64,000 bases of DNA from Bacteroidota bacterium (GTDB lineage: Bacteria; Bacteroidota; Bacteroidia; Chitinophagales; LD1), in NCBI GenBank assembly GCA_947475165.1, contig CANJLD010000008.1, positions 24,841-88,840 of the forward strand, given 5' to 3'. The notes beneath the pieces were generated by a model that ran no database searches, had not been told where the DNA came from, and saw only the letters and a list, made by a program, of their open reading frames with translations. The position numbers were made by a program, and so were the translations under genes. Positions 1 through 9,365 of this stretch are shown in pieces. Numbering within the stretch: the first letter of the stretch is position 1; each line of letters opens with the position of its first letter.

Positions 1-1838
1 TCCATGTATTCGCTCATGTCAATACGAATCAACGCATCTTCGCTGTCAAATAAATAACGGGCAATTGATTTTGCTAATTCTGTTTTACCTACCCCGGTTG
101 GACCAAGGAAAATAAAAGTTCCGATTGGTTTTTTGGGGTCTTTCAATCCAACTCTGTTTCGCTGAATTGCTTTCGTAACTTTCTTCACCGCTTCGTTCTG
201 ACCAATTACCGCACCGCTAATTTCCGCACTCATGTTAATGAGTTTATTGCTTTCGGTTTGTGCAATTTTATTTACCGGTATGCCAGTCATCATAGCAACA
301 ACTTCAGCAATATCTACTTCGCTAACCGGAAAATGTTTTACACGGGATTCCTCATCCCATTGAGCTTTTGCCTTGTCTAAATCTTCAAGCAAACGTTTTT
401 CGGAATCACGCAAACGAGCCGCTTCCTCATACTTCTGGCTCTTCACTACTTGATTTTTTTGCGTTTTTATTTCTTCAACTTGCTTTTCAAGTTCGATAAT
501 ATTTTTCGGAACGTGAATGTTTTTCAAGTGAACACGCGCACCGACTTCATCCATTACATCAATGGCTTTATCGGGTAAAAATCTATCAGTAATGTAGCGT
601 GTTGAAAGTTTCACACAAGCAGCAATTGCTTCCGATGAATAATCAACGCTGTGATATTCTTCATATTTCGATTTGATATTGGTCAGAATCTGAACAGTTT
701 CCTCCGGAGAAGGGGGGTCAACGATTACCTGTTGGAATCTGCGAGCGAGCGCACCATCTTTCTCAATGTATTGACGATACTCATCTAAAGTAGATGCACC
801 GATACATTGCAGTTCTCCTCGAGCTAAAGCCGGTTTAAAAATATTTGAAGCATCAAGCGAACCGGTTGCACCACCAGCACCAACTATGGTATGAATTTCG
901 TCAATGAATAAAATCACATCGCGATTTTTTTCAAGCTCATTCATAATGGCTTTCATGCGCTCTTCAAACTGACCGCGATATTTTGTTCCGGCAACGAGGG
1001 CAGCCAAATCCAACATAACAATTCGTTTATTGAAAAGAACACGCGAAACTTTTTTCTGAACAATTCGAAGAGCAAGCCCTTCTACAATCGCTGTTTTACC
1101 AACACCAGGCTCACCAATCAAAATCGGATTGTTCTTTTTTCTGCGCGAAAGAATCTGCGAAACTCTCTCAATTTCGTTTTCGCGACCAACAATCGGGTCA
1201 AGTGCTCCTTCTTCTGCCAAGTGAGTTACATCACGACCGAAATTATCGAGTACCGGAGTTTTTGATTTTGTGGCTCCCGGCTTTTTTGGTTGTTGTGTTT
1301 GACCAAAACTTCCGCTTCTTCCTTTATCATCTTCAAATGGTTCGTCTTCGGGTGGGTCATTCGGCAATTCAGCACGTATTGTTTTAATATCTTTTAAATC
1401 GTTCTGCACGGCTTCTAATTCTTTTTTGAAAACATCGTAATCAATATCAAATTGCGCAAGAAGTTGAGTGGCGAGATTGTCCTTGTTCTTCAAAATAGAA
1501 AGCAACAAATGCTCTGTTCCAATCACATCGCTCTTCAAAACCTTTGCTTCAAGCACAGTAATCTTCAAAACTTTTTCGGCTTGTTTAGTAAGCGGCAAAT
1601 TGTTCGGATTAAAATTTCCTTTTGCCACTTTGTCTTTTATCGAATCTTCGATGGTCTTGCGCAACATCACCGCGTCAATTTCTAAACTCTTCAAGGTTTT
1701 AATGGCAAGACCTTCGCCTTCGCGAATTAAACCGAGCAACAAATGCTCGATACCAATGTAATCATGATTCAAACGAAGGGCTTCTTCGCGGCTGTAGGAA
1801 ATTACTTCCTTAACTTTGGGTGAGAATTTTGCTTCCAT
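1..1838 (-). CDS. clpC: ATP-dependent Clp protease ATP-binding subunit ClpC (3'-truncated by window edge)
   Basis: AAA+ unfoldase that feeds substrates to ClpP in the cytoplasm. My reverse translation starts at the ATG at 1838 ([20 protein letters not shown]) and stays open to base 1, giving about 612 of the roughly 840 residues usual for the family. The order is a double Clp-N repeat (residues 1-145, two EHLLL helices), AAA1 with Walker A GEPGVGKT near 242, a UVR-type middle segment ([16 protein letters not shown], near 465), and AAA2 with Walker [10 protein letters not shown] near 577. The UVR-like middle region and double N repeat favour ClpC over ClpA or ClpB. The end of AAA2 and the C-terminal domain lie outside the window. 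The track does not list it because no stop codon is present. It is divergent from the STAS gene. Confidence 0.95.
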   Translation of the reverse strand, partial: MEAKFSPKVKEVISYSREEALRLNHDYIGIEHLLLGLIREGEGLAIKTLKSLEIDAVMLRKTIEDSIKDKVAKGNFNPNNLPLTKQAEKVLKITVLEAKVLKSDVIGTEHLLLSILKNKDNLATQLLAQFDIDYDVFKKELEAVQNDLKDIKTIRAELPNDPPEDEPFEDDKGRSGSFGQTQQPKKPGATKSKTPVLDNFGRDVTHLAEEGALDPIVGRENEIERVSQILSRRKKNNPILIGEPGVGKTAIVEGLALRIVQKKVSRVLFNKRIVMLDLAALVAGTKYRGQFEERMKAIMNELEKNRDVILFIDEIHTIVGAGGATGSLDASNIFKPALARGELQCIGASTLDEYRQYIEKDGALARRFQQVIVDPPSPEETVQILTNIKSKYEEYHSVDYSSEAIAACVKLSTRYITDRFLPDKAIDVMDEVGARVHLKNIHVPKNIIELEKQVEEIKTQKNQVVKSQKYEEAARLRDSEKRLLEDLDKAKAQWDEESRVKHFPVSEVDIAEVVAMMTGIPVNKIAQTESNKLINMSAEISGAVIGQNEAVKKVTKAIQRNRVGLKDPKKPIGTFIFLGPTGVGKTELAKSIARYLFDSEDALIRIDMSEYM

Positions 1839-1924
1839 AGCTTGCTTATTTCAAATTTCACTCCAACAATTTTTTGCGGTCATCTTGTCGGAATGATGGT
1901 GGTTATACAATGATGATGTTACAA

Positions 1925-1952
1925 CAAATTTATTTTTTTGCTTGCATTCAAA
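1925..1952 (-). promoter_or_regulatory. possible Bacteroidota-type promoter for clpC
   Basis: On the minus strand TAAATTTG (1932-1925) matches the TAnnTTTG -7 consensus, with TTTG (1952-1949) upstream. The spacer is only 16 bp where about 19-21 is usual, so the -33 assignment is weak. It would leave a leader of about 80 nt before clpC. The rest of the 1839-2122 gap shows nothing else I can name. Confidence 0.3.
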
Positions 1953-2122
1953 CGTAAAGCAATTCTTCGGAACCAACAAAGAACTGGCTGGCAAAATGGT
2001 TGCACGATGCTAACAATGTTTCGACAATAGAATCGTTTTGCATACATTGTCACAAAATTTGCGGTTTGCAATAAAAAATCTAAATTAGAATCGTATTATC
2101 GCATCATATAAATCACGCGCGT

Positions 2123-2491
2123 ATGAAATTCCAAGTTGACAAAAGAGACCGGCTTGTTATCGTTAAGCTGAATGAAGACAAATTGTTAAGCAATCTTGCT
2201 CCGCAATTAAAATCGGAAATGGTGATTTTGAACAACGAGGGTTTCAAGAATATTGTTCTTGATTTAGCAGACGTTCAATACGTAGATTCTTCAGGTTTAA
2301 GTGCGCTGTTAGTTGGCAATCGTCTTTGCAAAGAAGCCAGCGGAACTTTCGTACTCACCGGTCTGAACGCGCATATACAAAAGCTCATTAAAATTTCGCA
2401 GCTCGAACCAATTCTGAATATCGTTCCGTCAATCAACGAATCGGTTGATTACGTAATGATGGAAGAACTTGACCGCGATTTAAAGAGCTAA
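2123..2491 (+). CDS. STAS-domain anti-sigma factor antagonist-like protein
   Basis: A single STAS domain fills all 122 residues, the usual size for SpoIIAA/RsbV-like proteins. In that family an unphosphorylated antagonist binds an anti-sigma kinase, and phosphorylation of a conserved serine switches it off. The motif YVDSSGLSALL (residues 53-63) carries the candidate phospho-serine at 56/57. No partner kinase or sigma factor is adjacent, so the partner is unknown. It lies 9 bp before RNase Z on the same strand and is probably co-transcribed; this STAS-rnz pairing is an observation, not a known functional link. Cytoplasmic, with no signal peptide. Confidence 0.88.
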   Translation: MKFQVDKRDRLVIVKLNEDKLLSNLAPQLKSEMVILNNEGFKNIVLDLADVQYVDSSGLSALLVGNRLCKEASGTFVLTGLNAHIQKLIKISQLEPILNIVPSINESVDYVMMEELDRDLKS

Positions 2492-2500
2492 CAGCAGCCA

Positions 2501-3412
2501 ATGCAATTTGATGTTACTATTTTGGGAAGCAATGCTGCTATTCCTGCATATAACCGTCACCCATCCTCGCAGGCTTTAAATTACAATGGCAATATTTTTT
2601 TGATTGATTGTGGCGAAGGCACGCAGTTCCGCATGAATGAGTTTGGCATCAAGCGCGGCAACCTCAACAACATTTTTATTTCTCACTTGCATGGCGACCA
2701 CTACTTTGGTCTGGTGGCGTTGCTTACTTCTTTCAATTTGAATTGGCGCGAACACCCACTTCATATTTATGGGCCACCGGCACTGGAAGAAATTATAAAT
2801 GTTCATTTCAAACATTCATCAACTCAGTTACGATATGAACTTCATTTTCATTCTGTATTAGCAGATGAGCCGAAAATAATTTATGAAGATTCTACGCTTA
2901 CCGTTGAAACAATTATTCTGACGCACCGATTGCCTACTACAGGTTTTTTATTTAAGGAGAAAAAGCACCTGCGAAAAATAATTGCAGAGAAAATTACCGA
3001 ATACAATATTCCGCATCATAAAATAACTGATATAAAAAGAGGTGAAGATTTTATTGATGAAAGTGGAAAGAAAATTTCAAACGCTGAATTAACGCTTGAC
3101 CCTTTGCCTCAGCGCAGCTATGCGTATTGCAGCGATACTGTTTATACCGAAAGTTTTATTGAACAAATAAAAGGAGTGAATACGCTCTATCATGAAGCAA
3201 CTTTTATTCATGAACATGAAGAAAGAGCCACAGAAACTTTTCACACTACTACTAAACAGGCGGCAAAAATTGCCAAACTTTCAAATGCAGGAAAATTATT
3301 GATAGGGCATTTCTCTGCACGTTATGACGATTTGAATTTTCTTTTGAATGAAAGCAAAGAAGTTTTTCCTGAAACGTTTTTAGCCGAAGAAGGAAAAACA
3401 TTCAGCATCTGA
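2501..3412 (+). CDS. rnz: ribonuclease Z (tRNA 3' processing endonuclease)
   Basis: Metallo-beta-lactamase-fold nuclease that removes 3' trailers from tRNA precursors. The length of 303 aa fits the short bacterial/archaeal tRNase Z form. The zinc motif HLHGDH is at residues 62-67 (SHLHGDHYFGL), preceded by the LIDCGEGTQFRMNE segment typical of RNase Z. Further ligand motifs are YCSDT in the middle, EATF, and GHFSARY near the C-terminus. The long insert around 150-190 with GRED-like residues (KRGEDF) fits the flexible arm region. It follows the STAS gene by 9 bp. Ends with TGA, one of several genes here showing that TGA is an ordinary stop. Confidence 0.95.
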   Translation: MQFDVTILGSNAAIPAYNRHPSSQALNYNGNIFLIDCGEGTQFRMNEFGIKRGNLNNIFISHLHGDHYFGLVALLTSFNLNWREHPLHIYGPPALEEIINVHFKHSSTQLRYELHFHSVLADEPKIIYEDSTLTVETIILTHRLPTTGFLFKEKKHLRKIIAEKITEYNIPHHKITDIKRGEDFIDESGKKISNAELTLDPLPQRSYAYCSDTVYTESFIEQIKGVNTLYHEATFIHEHEERATETFHTTTKQAAKIAKLSNAGKLLIGHFSARYDDLNFLLNESKEVFPETFLAEEGKTFSI

Positions 3413-3432
3413 TAATCTTTTAATACTCTACC

Positions 3433-4860
3433 ATGACCAGAGAAGAATATTTAAAACTCACCGCCATATTCGGAGCGGGAAGTTTAATTCCACAAAATTT
3501 GTTGGCTATGTTTTCAGAAGACGAATTAAAGCGAAGCGATTTCGGAAAAGATTTTGTTTGGGGAACCGCCACTGCTGCTTACCAAATTGAAGGCGGCTGG
3601 AATGAAGACGGCAAAGGAGAAAGTGTGTGGGATTATTTTACACACAACAAGAAGAGAAAAATAAAAACCGGAGAAAACGGAGATGTTGCCTGCGATTTCT
3701 ATCACCGCTACGAAAGTGATATCGAGTTGATGCACAAGATGAATATTCCGGCTTCGCGGTTTTCTATTTCGTGGTCACGTATTCTTCCACAAGGAACCGG
3801 TGCTGTAAATCAGAAAGGAATTGATTATTACCATCGCGTTATTGATAAATGTTTGAAAGAAGGCGTAGAACCTTGGGTGACTTGTTACCACTGGGATTTG
3901 CCGCAGGCGTTAGAAGATAAGGGCGGCTGGGCAAATCGTGATTCTATTAAATGGTTTGAAGAATTCGTGAACATAATTTCGAAAGAGTATGGCGACAAAG
4001 TGAAAAACTGGATGGTGTTTAACGAGCCAATGGCGTTTGTTCCGCTTGGTTATTTGATTGGAATGCACGCACCTGGCTATGTCAATTTTGGAAAGTTTTA
4101 CAAAGCAGTTCATCATGTGACTATGTGTCATGGTGCCGGGGGAAGAATAATCCGCGCGAATGTGGCGGGCGCAAATATCGGCACAACTTTTTCGTGCAGC
4201 CATATTGATGCGAAGAATGATAAACCTGCAAATGTAAAAGCAGCTAAAAGAGCAGATGCGTTCATCAATCGTTTATTCATTGACCCTGTATTAGGCTTGG
4301 GTTATCCGAAAAAAGATTTGCCCGCTTGCAAACATATTGAGAAACACATGCAGGAAGGCGATGCGGAGAAAATGAAATTCGATTTTGATTTCATTGGCTT
4401 GCAGAATTATTCAAGAATGGTGATTTATAATCTTGGGCTGATTCCGATTATTCATTTTGCAAACGTGTCGGCAAAAAAACTTGGACACGATGTAACCGAT
4501 ATGGGCTGGGAAGTTTATCCGGAAGGCATTTATCACCTAATCAAAAAATTTGGTGCGTATAAAAACATTCCTAAAATTTACATTACCGAAAACGGTGCAG
4601 CTTTCCCCGATGAAAATATTAACGGAGAAATAAACGACCCGAAACGTACACAGTTTATAAAAGATTATTTGAAACAGGTTTTAAAAGCGAAGAATGAAGG
4701 AGTAGATGTGGGCGGCTACTTTGTTTGGAGCTTTATGGACAACTTTGAATGGGCAGAAGGTTTCCGGCCGCGCTTTGGTTTGGTGGGTGTTGATTTCAAA
4801 ACGCAACAGCGAACCGTTAAAGCCAGCGGCAAGTGGTTCAGCGAATTTTTATCGAAATAA
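3433..4860 (+). CDS. family 1 glycoside hydrolase (beta-glucosidase)
   Basis: GH1 retaining beta-glycosidase that cleaves terminal beta-glucosyl (or related) residues. The GH1 N-terminal signature FVWGTATAAYQIEGGWNEDG is near residue 36. The acid/base is in FNEP (E198) and the nucleophile in YITENG (E386), followed by the C-terminal SFMDNFEWAEGF loop. At 475 aa it is slightly longer than most because of a 25-30 residue N-terminal extension (MTREEYLKLTAIFGAGSLIP...) that resembles a decayed Tat-type leader but has no twin arginine. Translation may instead start at Met27 (MFSEDELK). Substrate cannot be told from sequence. It sits 20 bp after rnz, and a strong hairpin terminator follows the stop. 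Confidence 0.93.
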   Translation: MTREEYLKLTAIFGAGSLIPQNLLAMFSEDELKRSDFGKDFVWGTATAAYQIEGGWNEDGKGESVWDYFTHNKKRKIKTGENGDVACDFYHRYESDIELMHKMNIPASRFSISWSRILPQGTGAVNQKGIDYYHRVIDKCLKEGVEPWVTCYHWDLPQALEDKGGWANRDSIKWFEEFVNIISKEYGDKVKNWMVFNEPMAFVPLGYLIGMHAPGYVNFGKFYKAVHHVTMCHGAGGRIIRANVAGANIGTTFSCSHIDAKNDKPANVKAAKRADAFINRLFIDPVLGLGYPKKDLPACKHIEKHMQEGDAEKMKFDFDFIGLQNYSRMVIYNLGLIPIIHFANVSAKKLGHDVTDMGWEVYPEGIYHLIKKFGAYKNIPKIYITENGAAFPDENINGEINDPKRTQFIKDYLKQVLKAKNEGVDVGGYFVWSFMDNFEWAEGFRPRFGLVGVDFKTQQRTVKASGKWFSEFLSK

Positions 4861-4876
4861 TTTCTTGCACAGAAAT

Positions 4877-4910
4877 AAAAAAGCCACCCAAAATGAGGTG
4901 GCTTTTTATT
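4877..4910 (+). terminator. rho-independent terminator after the beta-glucosidase
   Basis: Near-perfect hairpin: AAAAAAGCCACC (4877-4888) pairs with GGTGGCTTTTT (4897-4907) around an 8-nt loop, with a T-rich tail. The A-rich 5' arm means it could also stop minus-strand transcription coming from the small lipoprotein gene. Confidence 0.85.
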
Positions 4911-4927
4911 TTTTCCCAAACGAAATT

Positions 4928-5137
4928 TTAGTTGGTTACTTCCCAGCTTCCACCGTTTGCTTTGCAATCAGATTGCGCTTGTTTGTATTCGCTGGTTACG
5001 CCAGGAATTAATGTACCGCTCTGGCAAACAGAAGAACTGTTCGAACCGCTGCTGTATTTACAATATCCTCATTTGTTACAAGAAGCTGCAGATACCATAA
5101 GACCAGCAGCCATAAAGGCAAAAAATAATTTTTTCAT
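4928..5137 (-). pseudogene. small lipoprotein gene interrupted by one in-frame TGA
   Basis: The minus strand from ATG 5137 reads MKKLFFAFMAAGLMVSAASCNK, a textbook lipoprotein signal with lipobox SAASC, then TGA at 5071-5069. The same frame then runs open as GYCKYSSGSNSSSVCQSG... to EVTN and a TAA at 4928-4930. Ignoring the TGA the product is 69 aa with four further cysteines or polar runs, which looks like a real small cell-envelope lipoprotein. A TGG-to-TGA change at codon 23 would explain it. Alternatives are a sequencing error, or a genuine 22-aa lipopeptide. TGA is used as a normal stop by other genes here, so recoding is unlikely. It is too short and broken to appear in the ORF track. 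Confidence 0.7.
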
Positions 5138-5233
5138 AATTGTAGTATTTGGTTTTAGTATGCTTCAAAAATAAAATTCAAAGGCAATAAAAGCAAGTAT
5201 TCGGTAAGAATAGTTCCGTTTTGGTGCTGTCGA

Positions 5234-6634
5234 TTAAAATATTTTCCCGGGATTAAGAATGTTGTTCGGGTCAAATACCTTTTTAATGTCGCGCATCAAT
5301 TGCAATTGCACTTCGCGGAATTTAATATCCATGTAAGGAATCTGAATCCAGCCAATGCCGTGTTCACCCGAAATTGTCCCACCAAGTTCTACTACTTTTT
5401 CAAAAATTTCGCGAATGCCTTTCGGCACTTCGTTCTTCCAATACTCTTCCGTCAGTTCATCTTTTAGAATACGAACATGCACATTCCCATCACCGGCATG
5501 ACCATAACATACGCTGCGAAAATTCCATTTCTTGCCTACCGCTTTTATGTGCTTGAGAAGTTCCGGTAAATCTGCGCGTGGCACAACGGTGTCTTCTTCC
5601 ACCGTCATGTTCGTTTTCTTTACGGCATAAGCAATGTTTCTGCGCATGCGCCACAAATCAATTTTCTGCGCTTCGCTGTCGGCAAAGAGAATTTCGCCTA
5701 CTTCAAACTGCGAAAGCACTTCGTAAATTTTTTCGCAGTCTTTCTGAATTACTTCCAAATCGTTTCCATCTACTTCAATTAAAAGAGTAGCCTGCGTATC
5801 GTCTGCCAGCGGAATAGTTACATCGCCTAAAAACTTCATTACGTATTCCACCGCATCGCGCTCCATAAATTCAATACAACTTGGAATTATTCCTGCGCGG
5901 AAAACCGCACTGACTGCCGCACCCGCATCGTCCATGCTCTTAAAAGGAGCAAGCATTACATTGTTGAATTTTGGATACGGCAAAAGCTTGAGGACAATTT
6001 TTGTAACCACGGCCAGTGTTCCTTCGCTGCCTACAATCAATTGTGTTAAGTTGTAGCCGGTAGAGTTCTTCAAGGTGTTTGCACCGGTCCACATTATTTC
6101 TCCGTTTGGCAATACCACTTCAAGATTCAATACAAAATCTTTTACCACGCCATACTTTACCGCTCTTGGTCCGCCACTGTTGCAGGCAACATTCCCTCCA
6201 ATAAAACTGGTGCCTCGACTTGATGGGTCAACGGGATAGAACAGACCTTTTTCCTGCAAAGTATTTTGCAATGCTTCGGTAATAACTGCCGGTTCTGTGG
6301 TTACCTGCAAATTGCGCTCGTCAATTTTCAGAATCTTATTCATCCGCTCGATGGAGAGCATTACACCACCGTGAACGCACAAGCTATTAGCACTTAAACC
6401 GGTACCTGCTGCACGGGGCGAAACCGGTATCAAATTCTGATTACAGTATTTTAAGATGACAGAAATTTCCTGCGGAGTAATTGGCTTGATAACCACTTCA
6501 GGCGGAAAGCTTACACCATCGGTTTCATCGCGACTGAATTTTTCGATGCTGGCTTCATCGGTAAAAACATACTCCTCTCCCACTATGGTTTTGAAGTGCG
6601 TTAAATCTTCGGCTGTAATTTTTTTGTAACTCAT
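5234..6634 (-). CDS. FAD-linked oxidase, GlcD / D-lactate dehydrogenase family
   Basis: Flavoprotein of the glycolate oxidase GlcD / D-lactate dehydrogenase (cytochrome) group, which oxidises 2-hydroxy acids. The 466 aa length is typical. The FAD-binding type 4 domain covers roughly residues 35-215, with PRAAGTGLSANS and GGNVACNSGGPRAVKYG. The C-terminal cap carries the CYGHAGDGNVHV and SGEHGIGW motifs, the usual metal/substrate region. No GlcE or GlcF partner lies nearby, so D-lactate is as likely a substrate as glycolate. The ATG begins one base after the 3' end of tRNA-Arg, so the leader is essentially the tRNA itself. No other good start lies near the N-terminus. Confidence 0.9.
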   Translation of the reverse strand: MSYKKITAEDLTHFKTIVGEEYVFTDEASIEKFSRDETDGVSFPPEVVIKPITPQEISVILKYCNQNLIPVSPRAAGTGLSANSLCVHGGVMLSIERMNKILKIDERNLQVTTEPAVITEALQNTLQEKGLFYPVDPSSRGTSFIGGNVACNSGGPRAVKYGVVKDFVLNLEVVLPNGEIMWTGANTLKNSTGYNLTQLIVGSEGTLAVVTKIVLKLLPYPKFNNVMLAPFKSMDDAGAAVSAVFRAGIIPSCIEFMERDAVEYVMKFLGDVTIPLADDTQATLLIEVDGNDLEVIQKDCEKIYEVLSQFEVGEILFADSEAQKIDLWRMRRNIAYAVKKTNMTVEEDTVVPRADLPELLKHIKAVGKKWNFRSVCYGHAGDGNVHVRILKDELTEEYWKNEVPKGIREIFEKVVELGGTISGEHGIGWIQIPYMDIKFREVQLQLMRDIKKVFDPNNILNPGKIF

Positions 6635-6635
6635 G

Positions 6636-6707
6636 TAGTCCCGACAGGAATCGAACCTGCATCAAAAGTTTAGGAAACTTCTATTCTATCCATTGAACTA
6701 CGAGACC
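6636..6707 (-). tRNA. tRNA-Arg (anticodon CCT)
   Basis: Minus-strand 72-nt cloverleaf. The acceptor GGTCTCG pairs with CGGGACT (two G-U pairs) and the discriminator is A. D-stem GTTC/GAAT. Anticodon stem GAAGT/ACTTT with loop TTCCTAA, so the anticodon is CCT, reading AGG (Arg). T-arm CAGG-TTCGATT-CCTG. No CCA is encoded. It lies directly upstream of the GlcD-type oxidase on the same strand, with one base between them. Confidence 0.95.
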
Positions 6708-6776
6708 AAATATTCTTTCTAAAGATGCGAAAATAGAAATTCCTGTTTCCCACAGAAGCTGGAATCGTATTGCACT

Positions 6777-7271
6777 CTACAAAATTTTATTATCCGATTC
6801 AAACCCGTGGTGACCCTGACTGGTAAGCGAGCTTGATTCATCTACATTAACACCTTGTGCGCGCAGTTCTTCGCGTTTCTTTTCGCGGGCTTCGTTTTGC
6901 TTTTTCCAGTTGGGGTTATAGCTCACCATAATGTTGATCCATGCCGAGCGCGACAGGCGCGTGTTGAAGGTAAAACCGATAACGGCAGTAATACCAATGG
7001 CAGTAAGTATATAAGGCAGCTCCCATTTTAAAACCATCAGGGTTATGAGCATGACTATCAGCAGCGCACCGGAACTAAAAGTGTAGCCCATATACATAGC
7101 CCCGTACCAGAAACCCGGTTCCTGTTCGTATTTTAAACCGCACACCGGGCAGTTTTCGTACATATCGTAAAACTTCAATTTATAGAGGGGGCTGCGCCAT
7201 AGTTCTCCTTCATGACAGCGCGGACATTTCATACCCACAATGCTATATAGTTTATCGCCTTTGTTGAACAT
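6777..7271 (-). CDS. DUF983 family zinc-ribbon membrane protein
   Basis: A 164-aa protein that begins with a zinc-ribbon-like pair of knuckles (MKCPRCHEGELW near 14 and ENCPVCGLKY near 40). The family-typical stretch EPGFWYGAMYMGY follows, then two hydrophobic segments (about 62-82 and 86-105). This layout identifies DUF983, a bacterial inner-membrane family of unknown function. The C-terminus is charged and probably cytoplasmic (KKQNEAREKKREELRAQG). It lies 69 bp upstream of tRNA-Arg on the same strand. There is no context that assigns a role. Confidence 0.88.
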   Translation of the reverse strand: MFNKGDKLYSIVGMKCPRCHEGELWRSPLYKLKFYDMYENCPVCGLKYEQEPGFWYGAMYMGYTFSSGALLIVMLITLMVLKWELPYILTAIGITAVIGFTFNTRLSRSAWINIMVSYNPNWKKQNEAREKKREELRAQGVNVDESSSLTSQGHHGFESDNKIL

Positions 7272-7329
7272 GGCGCGAAGTTACGAATGCAAATGAACTA
7301 CGGGCTGATATTGGTCAATGGAGGTGTAG

Positions 7330-8568
7330 CTAATACACTACCACTTTTGCATTAGAGGTTTTATTGCCGTTTTTTGATTGCAATAAATAAGTTCCCGCAG
7401 TAAGGGCGGAAATATTAATGGTGGAAAGAGAAGATGTGTTGTGCAGCACAAGAACCTGTCTTCCTAAAACATCTGTCAAAATAATTTCACTAAGCGGTTC
7501 ATCGTTTCCGGTTTGAACAAAAATTAAATCGTGAGCAGGGTTAGGATACACATTCAACATTTCGTTCTCCACTTCATCTACACCTGTTACCGGTGCGGTA
7601 TATAAAGTAGCATTACCGGGCACCGTATTATGCCCCGATTGCGGACCGGTGTTTCCCTGAGCTACTACTCCATTATACGAAGCACCAATAGTATATGGAT
7701 AAACCGGTACCTGATTATTATTGATAGTTACAAAATAAGCATACGTGCCTTGCGGATACTCCGGTGTAACGCAAACCCTGCCGTTGTATTGGTCAAGGTG
7801 GCCTAAACCCGGCACATACTCGTAATCTTCAATATACTTTCCAAGCGGATATTGCCCGCCAATGGCTGGACCGTATTGACTTGCCTGTAAAACTGTTCCA
7901 TCGGCAAGTGTAGTGCGGTCGGTAATACTCCGCAACCGGTAACCGGTTTCCATAAGTGTAATGCCACCGGTGCCGTTAGTGTCATCGTAAGCATAGGCCC
8001 CGTAAATAGGAAAGCCGTCAAACGCGTAACCAATAATTGGCGAGTGAACGGTTGTTACCTGGTCATCGTACAGACAGGTTGGGTTTACATGGTGGTGATA
8101 CTCTCCGTTAGGGGCAGGGTGACCGAGACAGGCATCAAAGCTTGCGCCTTCATTCGGCAGCGCATCTTGATTCCATATTCCTCCATTGTTATAAGAGGTA
8201 GCATCTTTAGCATTAAAAATACTTACACCGTTTGTCCAAACACCGATATGCCCTAAACCGGTAGCAGTTTTAGTTCCGCTTTTAGGCTGAGGACTGCGCG
8301 TAATTTTAAAACAGAAATTTTGGTTAGCCGGAGTGTTCGGGTTGCCCGCCCATGGGCCAATATCGTAACCGGGAATACAGGTGCAGGTTACATATACATC
8401 GGTAGTGGTATAATTCACTTGCTGCACGTTGGCAGTTAACCCGCTGTAACCGGTAAGGTTGGTGGTATTAATAAGCCACGAAGTAACTGCCGGGTCGGTA
8501 ACCTGCGCAAAACTTTGAGTGCAAGAAAGAAGAAGAGCGAAAATGAAACACGAATAATATTTTTTCAT
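7330..8568 (-). CDS. YHYH-domain secreted protein with T9SS type A sorting tail
   Basis: 412 aa, with a Sec signal peptide (MKKYYSCFIFALLLSCTQSFAQ). The middle holds a YHYH domain, seen in GEYHHHVNPTCLYDD and the surrounding FDGFPIYGAYAYDD and GHLDQYNGRVCVTPEYPQGTYAYF segments. The C-terminal ~75 residues form a type A sorting domain (LNVYPNPAHDLIFVQ... LTAGTYLLQSKNG... KVVVY) that would direct export through T9SS and surface attachment. YHYH-domain function is not established. The gene is monocistronic and separated by 58 bp from DUF983 downstream. Confidence 0.9.
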   Translation of the reverse strand: MKKYYSCFIFALLLSCTQSFAQVTDPAVTSWLINTTNLTGYSGLTANVQQVNYTTTDVYVTCTCIPGYDIGPWAGNPNTPANQNFCFKITRSPQPKSGTKTATGLGHIGVWTNGVSIFNAKDATSYNNGGIWNQDALPNEGASFDACLGHPAPNGEYHHHVNPTCLYDDQVTTVHSPIIGYAFDGFPIYGAYAYDDTNGTGGITLMETGYRLRSITDRTTLADGTVLQASQYGPAIGGQYPLGKYIEDYEYVPGLGHLDQYNGRVCVTPEYPQGTYAYFVTINNNQVPVYPYTIGASYNGVVAQGNTGPQSGHNTVPGNATLYTAPVTGVDEVENEMLNVYPNPAHDLIFVQTGNDEPLSEIILTDVLGRQVLVLHNTSSLSTINISALTAGTYLLQSKNGNKTSNAKVVVY

Positions 8569-8783
8569 ACTGTTTTTTAAAACGTTAATTGATTTAGCTG
8601 AGAACGTTCATTAGACGACACCTAACTCTAAAACCTTCGGTGATTTTAGAAAAATTTGAATATGATTTTTGCGATGGAAGAAGGAACGCAATCAGAACCG
8701 AATCTTATAACTTTTTTGCGCTTTCCTGTAACGCTTTTCTTTCAGTAGAGGTGTAGGTTTGTTTTCGAAAAACAACCACCCTC

Positions 8784-9365
8784 TTGACCGAACCGCTTCT
8801 TATATTACAATTGCAGCAAGGAAACGAAAAAGCTTTCGGCTATCTGGTAGAAAATTTTCAGGACCGGGTTTACAATACCTGCCTGGGTATTTTGCGCAAT
8901 GCGGAAGATGCGGAAGATATTGCGCAGGAAGTTTTTGTAGAAGTGCATAGGTCAGTTCAAAATTTCAAAGCAGAGTCGAAGCTCTCTACCTGGATTTACC
9001 GCATCTGCGTAACCAAATCGCTCGACCATTTGCGGGGCAAGAAGAGGAAGAAACGTTTTGCCTTTGTAAAGAGCATTTTCGGAGAACATGATAATGAGCT
9101 GCGCTTTGAAATTCCTGATTTTGTTCATCCGGGAGTTCAGTTAGAAAACAAAGAGCGTGCTGCTTATCTGTTTAAGGCAATAGAAGACTTACCGGAGAAT
9201 CAGAAAATTGCTTTTACCCTTAATAAAATCGAGTGCCTGAGTTATCAGGAAATAAGTGAGGTAACCGAGATGTCGGTTTCGGCTGTGGAGTCGCTGTTGT
9301 TCCGCGCCAAGCAGAATTTGAAGAAAATACTGACGGATTATTACGAACAGAACGAAAAAGCATAA
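8784..9365 (+). CDS. ECF-type RNA polymerase sigma-70 factor
   Basis: 193 aa, containing region 2 (FGYLVENFQDRVYNTCLGIL... DAEDIAQEVFVEVHRSV) and region 4 (AIEDLPENQKIAFTLNKIECLSYQEISEVTEMSVSAVESLLFRAKQNLKK), the two domains of ECF sigma factors. The start is a TTG at 8784, because no ATG in this frame lies before the conserved N-terminus. TAGGTTTG at 8754-8761 resembles a -7 element but has no clear -33. It is followed by a small one-TM protein and a Spy/CpxP-like protein, a layout like metal- or envelope-stress ECF modules (compare CnrH-CnrY-CnrX). The stop codon lies in a long inverted repeat. Confidence 0.92.
   Translation: MTEPLLILQLQQGNEKAFGYLVENFQDRVYNTCLGILRNAEDAEDIAQEVFVEVHRSVQNFKAESKLSTWIYRICVTKSLDHLRGKKRKKRFAFVKSIFGEHDNELRFEIPDFVHPGVQLENKERAAYLFKAIEDLPENQKIAFTLNKIECLSYQEISEVTEMSVSAVESLLFRAKQNLKKILTDYYEQNEKA

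Noticed and set aside
1202-1761. Plus-strand ORFs inside clpC
   Set aside because: They are out-of-frame shadows of the clearly conserved clpC sequence.
3433-3513. Tat signal on the beta-glucosidase
   Set aside because: The leader lacks a twin-arginine motif; it is noted only as a possible relic.
4928-5137. TGA recoded as Trp or selenocysteine
   Set aside because: Other genes in the window end with TGA (for example rnz), and no SECIS-like element was evident.
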